A stretch of DNA of 64,000 bases from Campylobacter iguaniorum (GCF_000736415.1 NZ_CP009043.1:124001-188000), one strand, 5' to 3'; positions 27,017 through 38,610 are shown, counted from the stretch's first letter. Notes: generated by a model not told the origin, from the letters alone. Numbers and translations: made by a program.

Positions 27017-27166
27017 TAATATAAATTTATCCTTAAAATGAAATTCAAATATAATAATCCCACTCTAAAATAAACTAAAATATATTAATATAACAAGTGT
27101 TAAATTTGTGATATATAAATTTATTTTTATTATTACCGATTTACAAATATACCATAAAGGGATACT

Positions 27167-28314
27167 ATAAAAAAATTTGTTTTAGGAGTTATCTTTTTAG
27201 TTTCTACTCTATTTAGTAGCAACAATTTTACTTTTGAAAAAGTAAAAAATCCAAAAGAAGTTGCGAGTAAAAGTCTCACTCAAAAACAAGGCTTAAAATC
27301 TAAGCAAAACCTACAAGTTCGTTCTTATACTCCACTTCCTATAAGTCAGTTTGTGTTTGATGAAAACTTAGATGAGCTTACAAGTGTTTCAAGTGGCGGA
27401 CAGTTTTTATTTTATTTGGCTTACAATAAAGTTCAAAATGATCCTATAAATCCTAGAAGCGATCTATTCGTAAATTTATCTCAAGGCGAAAATTATCATT
27501 GTGATTATAGCGGAACACAATCTGCTATATGTAATTATGAAGACTACTACTCTCAAGTTGAATACGCACTAAATAGTATAGGTGGTTGGTTTATTTTTAA
27601 TCAGTATCCAGCAACAGACGATGAATTTGTTTTAATGGATAGAAAGAATACACTGCGGGGCAACGCTGGGCAATCTCAAAGCTTTATGGGAGGCAAATCT
27701 CATTTTAAAGTCTTAGTTGGTGCTGATGGCAGACTTGGAGTTAAATTTACCTTAGTAACTGGTGGTACTCAAAGTGTATGGACACCACAAGCTATACCAT
27801 TAAATACTAGAGTTTATTTTCAAGCAAACAATAGAGGAATAGACTATGAAGTAGGCTGGACTACACTTGATGGAACTAGCTCAAGGGCAAGTGGAAGTCA
27901 TCAAGGATTTTCTATACCAGCTGATATAGATGAGCATAGAGTAGCTAGAAACAATAAAACATCTTGCCAATCTGGACCAAATCTTACCAATATTAACGAA
28001 AGAAATTCTGGTTGCATAAAAATTGATTTCGGAAGCAAAATGCTAGAAACTGTAGAATTTTATAATCAAAAAAAGAATAGTCATTTTATATCCAATTTCT
28101 TTTGGAATGCCTTAACCGATATGTTTGCAGATATGAATAAAACAGATATTAGTAATAATACGGTTTTCAACCAAATACAAGTCTTGTCATAAATGCAAAT
28201 TTTATCAATAAAGTGTATGGTGATTTATATTTAGGACAAAACAATTTTGCCGCCAATCAACTTAGAGTTTATATCTCAGATAATTATATTATCGCTGATG
28301 TAAGAGAATACTAA
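27167..28314 (+). pseudogene. Broken gene for a secreted protein (ATA at start, one frameshift)
   Basis: Codons from 27167 read (I)KKFVLGVIFLVSTLFSS, a clear signal peptide, continuing in one frame to a TAA at 28192. The codon in start position is ATA, 7 nt after AAAGG. An in-frame TAA at 27155 and no ATG, GTG or TTG between leave it without a normal start. After 28175 the sense frame shifts: a different frame gives PNTSLVINANFINKVYGDL and ends at 28314. One lost T in the run at 28164-28167 would explain this. The mature part has a stretch (FKVLVGADGRLGVKFTLVTGG) with the feel of a LamG-like beta-sandwich, but no family is certain. The first internal start (GTG 27353) would make a protein without its signal peptide. 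Confidence 0.7.
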
Positions 28315-28363
28315 TATATTTTAGGTTGGTTGCACCCAGCCTATTTATTAAAAAGGAAAACCT

Positions 28364-30304
28364 ATGGATATAAAGTCTTTTCAAGTAAACTTAGACTTAG
28401 CTAAATTTAAATTTGATGAATATGCAGACATTGCAAAACAAAACGAAGATATATCCAAAAAAAGAGCCGAAATCTATGGGACTGATAGGAATTTTAATAA
28501 AATTAGCGAAAATGAAAGCGAAAATTATATTGCTATAAAAAATAATGAGCCTATAACATACAAAAAATATAAAGATTATGTCATATACTCAGACAATAAA
28601 GATTTATTGTATTATGAAGGCAGTCACGCGCATTATGTTATCACTAAAGATACTGATACAAATTTTATCTCAAAGCTTAGTTTAGTTGATAAAATGTTTC
28701 TTCTTAACAAAAATGATACAACAGATGAAAAAATCGTAGTAAAAGATGATAAATATTTTATGCAAAAAATGATCGATGATATGATAATAGAGCAGACATC
28801 TTTTATGCTTGATAAAAAGCTTGACCCAAACTATGATGTATGGTATTTTTTTGGTGCTGGCAGAAACCACAGCTACGCAAATAAATTCACTCCAGATGCT
28901 GAGCATTATGAGATTAAAAACTACTCAAACCCAAACCAAGCAATCCCAAATTCCTACTACCTTAACTCCTATGCAAACTCAAATTTAATCAACACCAAAT
29001 TTGGTAAAGCTGAATTATTTTTAGATTTAGCTGGGGATAATGATAAATTAGGCGTTGGAAGCTTTAACTCAAATTCACAGCTATTTAGATTTGATAGTGA
29101 TGGCAATGGGTTTGTAGATAAAAATGATGATTACTTTGATAAACTAAAAGTTAGGGCTTATGATGAGAATGGAAATGAGATAATAAAGAAGCTTAGTGAA
29201 GTAGTTGATAGTATAAATCTAAAAGATTTTATAGATAGTAAAAGTAATGCCTTAAATAAATGGAAAAAAGATGTAAGTGGCAATGGCTGGGATGAAAAGA
29301 CATATAAACAACAATTTGATATGATAAACTCATATAATCCCTATTCTAACTTTAAAGCTGAAATTAGATATGAGAGTATGAATAACAATGATATAAAAGA
29401 GCTTTCTAAACTAGCTGATAAAGATGGCTGGATAGATGCTTCAGACTTACAAGGATTAGCAAATCTGGCTTATGCCAAAAAAGGATTTAATGGCAATTAT
29501 AAATTAGAAGAGCTTAATTACTCAAATGATAAAGTAGGCTCATATAACCAATACTCTAAATTTAACTCTTTATATGAAGATTATATGGCTGAGATTAATG
29601 CATTAAATGGATTTTTTGATAGTTATAAACAGAGTGCTAGTAGTGAGATTTTAGCTGAGTTTGTGGATATTATAAAAAATCCTAGCCTTAAATCAACTCT
29701 AATGCTAAATTTAGAAAAAGAATTCACCAATCTAACTGGCCTTAAATTTACCCTAGCAAACCTAGAAAAAGTCAAAAATAGCTTTGAGAGTGATAGAAGT
29801 TTAGCAGCTAATATGCTAAAAGACACAGACGCACTAAGTGCTATAAGAATAAACAAAAATGGAACATTTACTCTTAGATTTAATAGTGGAAGAGAGATAA
29901 ATGTAGATAAGCTATATAAAGATAGTGGCAAAGCATTTGATATTGAGCTAAATATAAACGCTGATTTTATGAGTGAAGATGAATTAAATCAAAGCTTAGA
30001 TTTAAGTGTAAGTATGGCAAATATAAAAGATAAGCTTACAGGCGAAGTACAAACAAAATCTTTAAAAGAGCTTGGAGTAAAGATAATAAATAAACTATTA
30101 AATGGTAAATTTGCACTTCATACAAATGATGGTAAAAGCATAATAGTAGATCAAATTTACACTAAGATAGATCAAAATCAAGATACAAAAGAAAATAGTG
30201 GATTAAATAAAGAAGATGATAAATTAAACAGACAAAACAATGAATTAAATTTGATAAATGATAAAGTTAGATTTTATCCCAAACCTCTTAGGGTTTGGGC
30301 GTAG
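28364..30304 (+). CDS. Large protein with EF-hand-like loops, function unknown
   Basis: The 646-residue product has no signal peptide. It is rich in Asn, Asp, Lys and Tyr. Two calcium-loop-like motifs are visible: FDSDGNGFVDKNDDYF (residues 242-257, with D-x-D-x-N pattern) and ADKDGWIDASDL (residues 351-362). The N-terminus (MDIKSFQVNLDLAKFKFDEY) and a segment at about 445-560 are helical. The last 35 residues are a low-complexity Asn/Lys/Asp tail. A good AAAAAGGAAAA site precedes the ATG. The gene stands alone between the broken secreted-protein gene and a convergent DUF411 gene. I do not recognise the function. Confidence 0.75.
   Translation: MDIKSFQVNLDLAKFKFDEYADIAKQNEDISKKRAEIYGTDRNFNKISENESENYIAIKNNEPITYKKYKDYVIYSDNKDLLYYEGSHAHYVITKDTDTNFISKLSLVDKMFLLNKNDTTDEKIVVKDDKYFMQKMIDDMIIEQTSFMLDKKLDPNYDVWYFFGAGRNHSYANKFTPDAEHYEIKNYSNPNQAIPNSYYLNSYANSNLINTKFGKAELFLDLAGDNDKLGVGSFNSNSQLFRFDSDGNGFVDKNDDYFDKLKVRAYDENGNEIIKKLSEVVDSINLKDFIDSKSNALNKWKKDVSGNGWDEKTYKQQFDMINSYNPYSNFKAEIRYESMNNNDIKELSKLADKDGWIDASDLQGLANLAYAKKGFNGNYKLEELNYSNDKVGSYNQYSKFNSLYEDYMAEINALNGFFDSYKQSASSEILAEFVDIIKNPSLKSTLMLNLEKEFTNLTGLKFTLANLEKVKNSFESDRSLAANMLKDTDALSAIRINKNGTFTLRFNSGREINVDKLYKDSGKAFDIELNINADFMSEDELNQSLDLSVSMANIKDKLTGEVQTKSLKELGVKIINKLLNGKFALHTNDGKSIIVDQIYTKIDQNQDTKENSGLNKEDDKLNRQNNELNLINDKVRFYPKPLRVWA
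30278..30299 (+). terminator. Hairpin within the last codons of the EF-hand gene
   Basis: CCCAAACC and GGTTTGGG form a perfect 8-bp stem with a 6-nt loop inside the final eight codons. No U-run follows directly. It may act as a 3' end structure between the convergent genes. Confidence 0.4.
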
Positions 30305-30322
30305 GGTTAGTGGATTTTTGGA

Positions 30323-30772
30323 TTATTTGATTTTCTTTGCGCCTTTGTAAGTAGCCCATACTTTTTGACTACCATCTTTATAAAACGCAATCACATCGTA
30401 TGTGTCTTCTATACCATCTTGCTCCATTCCAGGACTTCCAAGAGGCATTGCTGGAGTGCTGATACCGATGATGTCTTTTGGTTTTTGGGATAGTAGTCTT
30501 TTTACTTCATCTGCTGGAACGTGACCTTCTATGACGTATCCATCTATCAAGCCAGTATGGCAGCTAGATAGCTCACCAGGAACCTTTGCACCACGTTTTA
30601 CGTCCATTATTTCATTTGTTTTGTACTCTACGACATTGAAGCCTTCGCTTTTCATGACCTTTGACCAATTGCCACAGCATCCACACTCTGGAGATTTGTA
30701 AACTTCGATATTTGAAGCAAAAGCCATAGTGCTAAAAATAGCTGCCGCGCTAAGTAATGATATTATTTTCAT
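30323..30772 (-). CDS. DUF411 periplasmic metal-binding protein
   Basis: The 149-residue protein has a signal peptide (MKIISLLSAAAIFSTMAFA). It then has EVYKSPECGCCGNWSKVM, the thioredoxin-like CxCC motif of DUF411, with SCHTGLIDGYVIEGHVPA further on. These Cys and His residues suggest copper or other metal binding in the periplasm, as proposed for this family. It is separated from dcuB by 111 bp with a terminator, so is transcribed alone. Confidence 0.87.
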   Translation of the reverse strand: MKIISLLSAAAIFSTMAFASNIEVYKSPECGCCGNWSKVMKSEGFNVVEYKTNEIMDVKRGAKVPGELSSCHTGLIDGYVIEGHVPADEVKRLLSQKPKDIIGISTPAMPLGSPGMEQDGIEDTYDVIAFYKDGSQKVWATYKGAKKIK

Positions 30773-30848
30773 AAAAACCCTTTATAAATAAAATATCAAA
30801 TTGTAAAGTAAAAGATTAAATTTAAAGTGAATTTGAGTAAAAGAAGTG

Positions 30849-30876
30849 TTGGTTTGAGCCAAAAGACTCAAACCAA
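30849..30876 (-). terminator. Terminator after dcuB
   Basis: TTGGTTTGAG and CTCAAACCAA form a perfect 10-bp stem with an 8-nt loop just after the dcuB stop. On the minus strand it is followed by CACTTCTTTTAC, a modest U-rich tail. Confidence 0.75.
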
Positions 30877-30883
30877 ATATCTA

Positions 30884-32548
30884 CTATAGGTAACCGTATA
30901 GTGAAGCAAGAATATATCCAAATATACAAGATGTGATTACACCTGTAAGACCTGGGATGATAAAGCTGTGATTTATAACGTATTTACCGATTTTTGTTGT
31001 ACCAGAGCGGTCAAATTGGATCGCTGCAAGGTCGCTTGGATATGTTGGGAGTATATAATATCCATAGCAAGCTGGAGCAAATGCTAAGATGATAGCTGGG
31101 CTAACGCCAATACCAAGAGCTAATGGAACGAATGCGACCAAAGCTGCTGCTTGTGAGTTAACGAATTTAGACACAAGAAGTAGCATAAGTGCGTATGTCC
31201 AAGGATACTCAGTGACAACACCACCTAGCAACTCTTTTATCATCGGAGTATGCACACCAAACATAGTTTCTGCCATCCATGAGATACCAAAAACTGCAAC
31301 CAAAGCTATCATACCAGAACGGAAAATCTCATTTTTAGCGATATTTGAAGCATTTGTGTTTGTAAAGATAAGGATTATAGCACCTGCTAAAAGCATGAAA
31401 ATTTGGATAGTATCGACCATGCTTAGAGTTTTTGTGCTTGGGACTTTATCTGCTACAACGATTTTAGCATTTGTAAATTCTTTTACTTCTGCGTTTGCTT
31501 TTGCTACTGTTACTTTGCCATCTACTGCGCTAAGAGTTGTAGTAGCGTTGTTTTCATTTATAGATAAAGTAGAGATAGCTTTATCATCTTTTTTAAGTTT
31601 GCCATCTTTAAATGTTTGGTTTAGCCCGTCCACAAATTTAACGTCTAAAGTAGCATTTTTGATGTTGATTTTATCTACAACTTGACCATCAGAAACCACT
31701 TGAACGACTGTAGCAGGTTTTGTTGTATTCCAGCTTGGTCTTAGATCTTTGAAATATCCCAAAGTTGCAACTAAAGCTATAGTACCTAAAAATATCCACA
31801 TTGCAAGCCAGCTACTACTTGGAAGTTTTTTACCAAGTAAAGTTGTGCCGTCGCCGTATACATATTTTTTTTGTTCTGGATCTTGGATTTTTGCTTGGAA
31901 CTCAGGATCTTTGTCTAGATCTTTACCTCTAAACCAAGAAAATATTCCTACACATAAAACACCAAAATATGTTGAAGGGATTGTGATTTTAAGCAAGTCT
32001 AAATATCCATCAAATCCAGCCAAATGGCTATCAGCGTTGATAAGGAATGCTGTTAATGTGACAACCGCGACTGAAACAGGGCTTGCGATGATACCCATTT
32101 GAGATGCGATTGAGCTTGCTGCCATAGGACGCTCTGGGCGGATTCCGTTTTTGATAGCTATATCATAAACGATAGGAAGCATTGTATAAACAACGTGACC
32201 AGTACCGCAAAGTATAGTTAGCGTAGAAGTCACAAATGGAGCTAGTATGCTGATGTATTTTGGGTTTTTACGCAATACTTTTTCAGCGATTTGAAGCATA
32301 ACATCAAGACCACCACTTGCTTGAAGTGTTGCACTTGCGACAACGACTGCAAGGATTGTTAGCATAACAGCTATTGCAGGTTTGCCAGGTTGTACGCCAA
32401 AGGCAAAAACCAAAACTATAAGACCAATACCGCCAAGTAATCCTAGTGCGATACCGCCTTTTTTTGCGCCATAAAATAGACAGATAAGTACTACAAGAAG
32501 TTGAATTAAAAACTGAGTACCTTCGTTTAGATTCATTAGAAAATCCAT
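30884..32548 (-). CDS. dcuB: Anaerobic C4-dicarboxylate antiporter DcuB, with an extra domain
   Basis: The 554-residue membrane protein aligns with E. coli DcuB almost end to end (for example [65 protein letters not shown]). It should exchange external fumarate for internal succinate during anaerobic respiration. Residues about 275-373 have no counterpart in the 446-residue E. coli protein. This insert is rich in Thr, Val, Lys and Asp and reads as beta strands; it lies between two membrane helices. Start chosen at 32548; Met5 is a close alternative. Confidence 0.93.
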   Translation of the reverse strand: MDFLMNLNEGTQFLIQLLVVLICLFYGAKKGGIALGLLGGIGLIVLVFAFGVQPGKPAIAVMLTILAVVVASATLQASGGLDVMLQIAEKVLRKNPKYISILAPFVTSTLTILCGTGHVVYTMLPIVYDIAIKNGIRPERPMAASSIASQMGIIASPVSVAVVTLTAFLINADSHLAGFDGYLDLLKITIPSTYFGVLCVGIFSWFRGKDLDKDPEFQAKIQDPEQKKYVYGDGTTLLGKKLPSSSWLAMWIFLGTIALVATLGYFKDLRPSWNTTKPATVVQVVSDGQVVDKINIKNATLDVKFVDGLNQTFKDGKLKKDDKAISTLSINENNATTTLSAVDGKVTVAKANAEVKEFTNAKIVVADKVPSTKTLSMVDTIQIFMLLAGAIILIFTNTNASNIAKNEIFRSGMIALVAVFGISWMAETMFGVHTPMIKELLGGVVTEYPWTYALMLLLVSKFVNSQAAALVAFVPLALGIGVSPAIILAFAPACYGYYILPTYPSDLAAIQFDRSGTTKIGKYVINHSFIIPGLTGVITSCIFGYILASLYGYL

Positions 32549-32726
32549 AAATGTCCATCCTTTCTTTTTGAAATTGTTTGGCGAATTGTAGCACTATAAA
32601 CTTTATATTTACCTTATTTAATTTTTATTATATAAACTAATTTTATACTTTAAATTATATTTCAATATATAAAATAAAAATAATTTTATGTAAAATTAAG
32701 AAAATGTTAAATTTGCTAAATTGTGT

Positions 32727-32732
32727 TATAAT
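32727..32732 (+). promoter_or_regulatory. -10 element of the sbmA promoter
   Basis: TATAAT lies about 28 bp before the ATG of the SbmA-like gene, in the divergent gap with dcuB. Confidence 0.6.
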
Positions 32733-32759
32733 CACCACTTAAAATTAAAAAGGTCATAG

Positions 32760-33731
32760 ATGTTTTCATCGTTTTTTAAAGACAAAAAATGGGCGGTTTG
32801 GGCTTATGGTGGACTTTTTGTTATTGTTGTTTCTTTGGTGCTTCAGACTCGCTTGAATGTCGCTATAAATGATTGGTATAAGAATTTTTATGATATTTTA
32901 CAAAACGTCAAAGACCACAGCGTAGATGAGTTTTGGGCTGGGATTTGGCAATTTTTATTAATAGCGATGCCTTATGTCATCATTGCTACACTTACGACGT
33001 TTTTTGCAAGTCACTGGGTTTTTCGGTGGCGTGAGGCTATGACTTTTGCTTACGTTGATATTTGGAGAAAGTGCGAAAAAGATATAGAAGGCTCAAGCCA
33101 ACGTATGCAAGAAGATATTTATAGATTTGCGAAGATTACTGAGACTTTGGGGCTTCAAATTTTAAGAGCAATGATGACTTTAATAGCCTTCATTCCTGTT
33201 TTGTGGGCGCTTAGTAGCGGAGTTGAGCTTGCTTATATCAAAGACATTCCAGGCTCTCTTGTGTGGATCGCATTAGCTGTGAGTATAGGTGGGCTTATCA
33301 TATCTTGGTTTGTGGGTATAAAACTGCCAAAACTTGAGTATAACATACAAAAAAGCGAAGCTGCTTTTAGAAAAGAGTTGGTTTACGCTGAAGATGACAA
33401 GGTGCGTTATGCGACTAATGAAAGCATAATTAGCCTATTTACTGGGGTTAAATTTAACTTTTACAGGCTATTTTTGCATTATGGATATTTTAATATTTGG
33501 CTTATTTCATTTTCGCAGTTTATGGTAATTGTACCGTATATGATAATGGGCTCAGGGCTATTTACTGGGCTTATCACGCTTGGGATTTTGGTGCAAGTAA
33601 GCAACGCATTTGATCAAGTAAGAAGCAGTTTTAGCGTCTTTATCGATAACTGGACGACGATAACTGAGCTTAGGAGCATTCATAAGCGTTTGAGCGAATT
33701 TGAAGCAAATATTAAATTTGGCGAGCAATAA
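32760..33731 (+). CDS. sbmA: SbmA/BacA-like peptide transporter
   Basis: The 323-residue membrane protein matches SbmA/BacA from about residue 80 of the E. coli protein onward: NDWYKNFYDILQN, FASHWVFRWREAMT, ELVYAEDDKVRYAT and a C-terminal FVFIDNWTTITELRSIHKRL-like end. These transporters move peptides such as bacteriocins inward using the proton gradient. The two N-terminal helices of E. coli SbmA (406 residues) are absent, so this is a short form. The gene is followed by an M48 protease gene 55 bp later on the same strand. Confidence 0.87.
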   Translation: MFSSFFKDKKWAVWAYGGLFVIVVSLVLQTRLNVAINDWYKNFYDILQNVKDHSVDEFWAGIWQFLLIAMPYVIIATLTTFFASHWVFRWREAMTFAYVDIWRKCEKDIEGSSQRMQEDIYRFAKITETLGLQILRAMMTLIAFIPVLWALSSGVELAYIKDIPGSLVWIALAVSIGGLIISWFVGIKLPKLEYNIQKSEAAFRKELVYAEDDKVRYATNESIISLFTGVKFNFYRLFLHYGYFNIWLISFSQFMVIVPYMIMGSGLFTGLITLGILVQVSNAFDQVRSSFSVFIDNWTTITELRSIHKRLSEFEANIKFGEQ

Positions 33732-33786
33732 TAGATTTGTTACTAAATTTGATGTAAAATTACAAAAATTTATTAAAAGAGTTTTC

Positions 33787-34581
33787 ATGAAAGTTAAATT
33801 TATCATATTTTCTATGGTTTTAGCGTCTTTACTTGTTGGTTGTATTTCTAGTTCAACAAACCAAACAGCAGTCGTAGACGATAGAAAACAGCTATTTTTA
33901 GTCAGCAGTGCCCAGATGGATGAGAGTGCAAACTTAGCTTACGCTCAAACAATCTCCAAAGCAAAAAGCACCAAAACCCTTAATGTAGACGCAGCCCAAA
34001 CCAAAAGAGTAAAAGCCATAAGCTTACGCCTTATAAAAGAAGTAGGGGTGTTTAGAAAAGATGCGTTAAACTGGGACTGGCAAGTCAATGTCATAGATGA
34101 AGAGACGATAAATGCTTGGTGTATGCCTGGCGGGAAAATAGTCGTTTATAGCGGGATTATTAAGAGTTTAAATTTAAACGATGATGAATTAGCAGCCATT
34201 GTGGCTCATGAAATCTCTCACGCCCTAAGAGAGCATAGCAGGGAAAAAGCAAGCGTAGATATGGCAAAAAATCTAGCCATTGGGCTTGGCGGCAAACTTT
34301 TAGGCTTAGATGAAAACGCACAAAGCCTAGCAGATCTTGCTTCAAAATACACGCTAACTCTGCCATTTTCAAGGTCAAACGAAACAGAAGCAGACACCAT
34401 GGGCTTGGAGCTTATGGCAAGAGCTGGATTTGATCCAAAAGCCGCTGTAAATGTGTGGAAAAAAATGTCAAAGCTAAACTCATCGGCTCCACTTGAGATG
34501 CTTTCTACTCACCCATCAAACCAGTCTCGCATAGAAAATTTACAAAATTTATCTAAAAAAGTAGAGCCGCTATATAAATAA
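33787..34581 (+). CDS. M48-family zinc metalloprotease lipoprotein
   Basis: The 264-residue protein starts at the ATG at 33787 with a lipobox (LLVGC). The zinc site is HEISH within AIVAHEISHALREHSREKA, with the third ligand Glu in ETEADTMGLELM. This is the Oma1/YcaL/LoiP-like group of periplasmic, membrane-anchored quality-control proteases. A longer in-frame reading from 33700 would overlap the sbmA stop and lose the signal, so it is rejected. Confidence 0.9.
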   Translation: MKVKFIIFSMVLASLLVGCISSSTNQTAVVDDRKQLFLVSSAQMDESANLAYAQTISKAKSTKTLNVDAAQTKRVKAISLRLIKEVGVFRKDALNWDWQVNVIDEETINAWCMPGGKIVVYSGIIKSLNLNDDELAAIVAHEISHALREHSREKASVDMAKNLAIGLGGKLLGLDENAQSLADLASKYTLTLPFSRSNETEADTMGLELMARAGFDPKAAVNVWKKMSKLNSSAPLEMLSTHPSNQSRIENLQNLSKKVEPLYK

Positions 34582-34685
34582 TGTAAGTAAATTTTAGTGG
34601 TGTGTAGTTTAAAGCGTGAAAAACAGATAATTTATTTCAAAATTTTTGCTATAATAGTCAGAAATTTTTTTATTAAGGATATTAA

Positions 34686-36011
34686 TTGGACACGGAACCC
34701 GTTGTTATGATCATACTTGCTGCCGTTTTTATACTGCTAAATGGCTTTTTTGTTTTATCAGAATTTTCAATTGTTAAAGTTAGAAAATCGCGTCTTGAAG
34801 AGCTTGTCAAGGACAAAGTCCCAAATGCAAAACTTGCTTACAAGATGTCAAATTCTCTCGACACTTATCTAAGTGCCACTCAGCTTGGTATCACTCTTAG
34901 CTCTCTTGCTCTTGGTTGGATTGGCGAACCAGCAGTGGCAAACGTCATAGAAACACCACTAAACAAATATTTTGGTATCGAGGGCGTGGCTATTCATACA
35001 GTGTCATTTATCATAGCATTTACTCTTATTACTCTTTTACACGTTGTTTTAGGTGAGCTTGTGCCAAAATCAGTTGCGATAGCAAAAGCAGAAAAAGCAG
35101 TGCTTTTCATAGCTAGACCGTTGCATTTTTTCTGGCTTATATTTTTCCCAGTTATCAAAACATTTGATTTTATTGCAGCTTTAATGTTAAAAATCATAGG
35201 CGTAAAACCAGCCAAAGATAGCGATCTTGCTCACTCAGAAGAGGAGATCAAAATAATCGTCGGAGAGAGTTTAAAAGGCGGCGTTTTAGATAGTATGGAA
35301 AGCGAAATCATCAAAAATGCAGTTGATTTTAGCGATACAGTCGCAAAAGAAATCATGACCCCACGCAAAGATATGATTTGTCTAAATAAGCAAAAAACGC
35401 TTGAAGAAAATATGAAAGTCATAGGCGAGAGTAAATTTACTCGCTTCCCATACATCGATGGAAGCAAAGATATAGTCCTTGGAATGATCCATATAAGGGA
35501 TATTTTGCAAAACGATTTGAGTGGCGCTGATACAAATTTAGACAAAATAGTTCGCAAATTTATCATAGTTCCAGAAAACAGCTCGATTTCTAAAATCTTA
35601 GTTATGATGAATAAAGATAGAATTTCAGCTGCACTTGTTGTAGATGAGTATGGTGGCACTGCTGGACTTCTTACTATGGAAGATATCATTGAAGAGATAG
35701 TTGGCGATATAAACGACGAACACGATGATAAAAACCAAAATTACAAAAAATTGTCCGCTTCATCTTATGAGTTTAATGGCAGATATGAGATCGAGGGCGT
35801 CGAAGAGCTTATGGGAATAACATTTGATGAAGAAACCGAGCAGCTTACGATCGGCGGATATGTGTTTAACTTATTTGAGCGTCTGCCAAAGGTCGGTGAT
35901 AAGATAGAAGATGACAACTGCACTTATGAAGTCGTCAAAATGGACGGAGCAAGCATAAATACAGTAAAAGCCACTCTTAAAGATGAGCTAAGTCAAGAAG
36001 AAAACGACTAA
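34686..36011 (+). CDS. CorC/HlyC-type transporter-associated protein (DUF21-CBS-CBS-CorC)
   Basis: The 441-residue protein begins with a DUF21 membrane domain (about residues 1-190, three to four helices, with ATQLGITLSSLALGWIGEP). A CBS pair follows (about 205-340, EIMTPRKDMICL ... VVDEYGGTAGLLTMEDI) and then a C-terminal CorC_HlyC domain. The family is linked to magnesium/cobalt handling. Start is TTG at 34686, with an AAGGA site 7 nt upstream; the first ATG is eight codons later. It meets the convergent next gene with a 4-nt overlap. Confidence 0.88.
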   Translation: MDTEPVVMIILAAVFILLNGFFVLSEFSIVKVRKSRLEELVKDKVPNAKLAYKMSNSLDTYLSATQLGITLSSLALGWIGEPAVANVIETPLNKYFGIEGVAIHTVSFIIAFTLITLLHVVLGELVPKSVAIAKAEKAVLFIARPLHFFWLIFFPVIKTFDFIAALMLKIIGVKPAKDSDLAHSEEEIKIIVGESLKGGVLDSMESEIIKNAVDFSDTVAKEIMTPRKDMICLNKQKTLEENMKVIGESKFTRFPYIDGSKDIVLGMIHIRDILQNDLSGADTNLDKIVRKFIIVPENSSISKILVMMNKDRISAALVVDEYGGTAGLLTMEDIIEEIVGDINDEHDDKNQNYKKLSASSYEFNGRYEIEGVEELMGITFDEETEQLTIGGYVFNLFERLPKVGDKIEDDNCTYEVVKMDGASINTVKATLKDELSQEEND

Positions 36012-36481
36012 TAATACCCAAGACAGAGCGTATCAGTTAGCTTGATACGCTTTTCTAGCGGCGGTGGCGAAAAGTATTTACACTTTTCTATATAAATATG
36101 TGAATCATACTTTAAATTTAGATCATCATACAACTTCTTTAGATTTACAAATTTCAACCTACCTATAGAGATTATTTCTAGTTTTTTATACAAATTTGAT
36201 CTGTTTGATTTGACAAGATGCGAGCTGGACAGTCCAGTCAAAGAGCAAAATGCACTAGAAAGTACAAATCCATCTAAATTTAGGCATAAATTTATAAGAT
36301 GTTGGTATTTTTGGGGAATTGATTTTTTATATAAGAAGACAGTTCTTGAGTTTTCATAGGTAGCGTGTATCTCGTTTTTCCAGAATTTGTAGGCATTTGA
36401 GCTTATATTTGCCAAATTTGATAGCTCATAATTGCAAATATATCCATCTAAAAACTCATTTGATGCCAAAACTCTTTTCAT
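36008..36481 (-). CDS. Uncharacterised protein with a possible helix-turn-helix
   Basis: The 157-residue basic protein has no signal or membrane segment. The stretch FCSLTGLSSSHLVKSNRSNLYKKLEII (about residues 79-105) has the spacing of a helix-turn-helix, so DNA binding is possible. The start ATG has an AGGAG site. I do not recognise a family. It reads away from the rRNA operon and overlaps the corC-like gene at its end. Confidence 0.6.
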   Translation of the reverse strand: MKRVLASNEFLDGYICNYELSNLANISSNAYKFWKNEIHATYENSRTVFLYKKSIPQKYQHLINLCLNLDGFVLSSAFCSLTGLSSSHLVKSNRSNLYKKLEIISIGRLKFVNLKKLYDDLNLKYDSHIYIEKCKYFSPPPLEKRIKLTDTLCLGYY

Positions 36482-36687
36482 ATTTACTCCTAAATTTAGC
36501 TTATTTTACTAATTTCCCCCTTAAATTATAAATTTATTAGTGTAAATTTAATCTAGTTGTGGAACAATCTATATAAAAATCCCCCAAACCCACCCCTATT
36601 TTGCATAAAAATATAGAAATTTAATCGATTTCCCCAACTTTTCTCAATTTCCCCAATTCTTTAAGCTATATTTAAGTATGTCTCTTG

Positions 36688-36693
36688 TATAAT
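36688..36693 (+). promoter_or_regulatory. -10 element of the rRNA operon
   Basis: TATAAT preceded by TCTCTTG, about 320 bp before 16S. No clear -35 is seen, as usual in Campylobacter. Confidence 0.6.
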
Positions 36694-36813
36694 TCCAGCT
36701 CACGAAATGAGAAAGACCTTCTATCTTCTTCTAGATATTAGAAATCACTTCACTTTTCGATGTTTTTTAAAATTATAAATGTTAAACTATTTTTTATAGT
36801 CAATCTTTGAAAT

Positions 36814-36834
36814 CTAAACAAGTGATCGATTGAG
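36814..36834 (+). other. 5' arm of the pre-16S processing stem
   Basis: CTAAACAAGTG (36814-36824) and ATTGAG (36829-36834) are complementary to CACTTGTTTAG (38580-38590) and CTCAAT (38572-38577), just beyond the 16S 3' end. The two arms bracket the whole 16S, as expected for an RNase III stem. Confidence 0.75.
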
Positions 36835-37008
36835 CCAGAACTACTTTTTAAAGTAAGTTCTATAGTATAAAAATAATTATATTATCTTTATACTTATTAA
36901 TATATAAAACTTAAAAGTTTTTAGATTAAAAACTTCATAATAAATTTGGGTTTATCCCAAATTTATGCTGACTTTTCATCTGCAAGATAAAAAGTCTTTT
37001 GCATAAAT

Positions 37009-38523
<1,515 letters not shown>

Positions 38524-38610
38524 CTAGAGTACATACTAGTAAGTCTCACAACTGCTAGTTAAGAAAGAGGTCTCAATCACACTTGTTTAGGTTTGAGAGA
38601 TTGCTATATT

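Larger units (their letters stand above)
36482..37008 (+). other. rRNA operon promoter and leader
   Basis: This gap holds the rrn promoter (TATAAT at 36688-36693) and about 300 nt of leader. The leader contains the 5' arm of the pre-16S stem (36814-36834) and, at 36940-36966, a perfect 11-bp hairpin (ATAAATTTGGG/CCCAAATTTAT). No gene is visible. The 36482-36660 part is AT-rich with nothing I can name. Confidence 0.75.
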
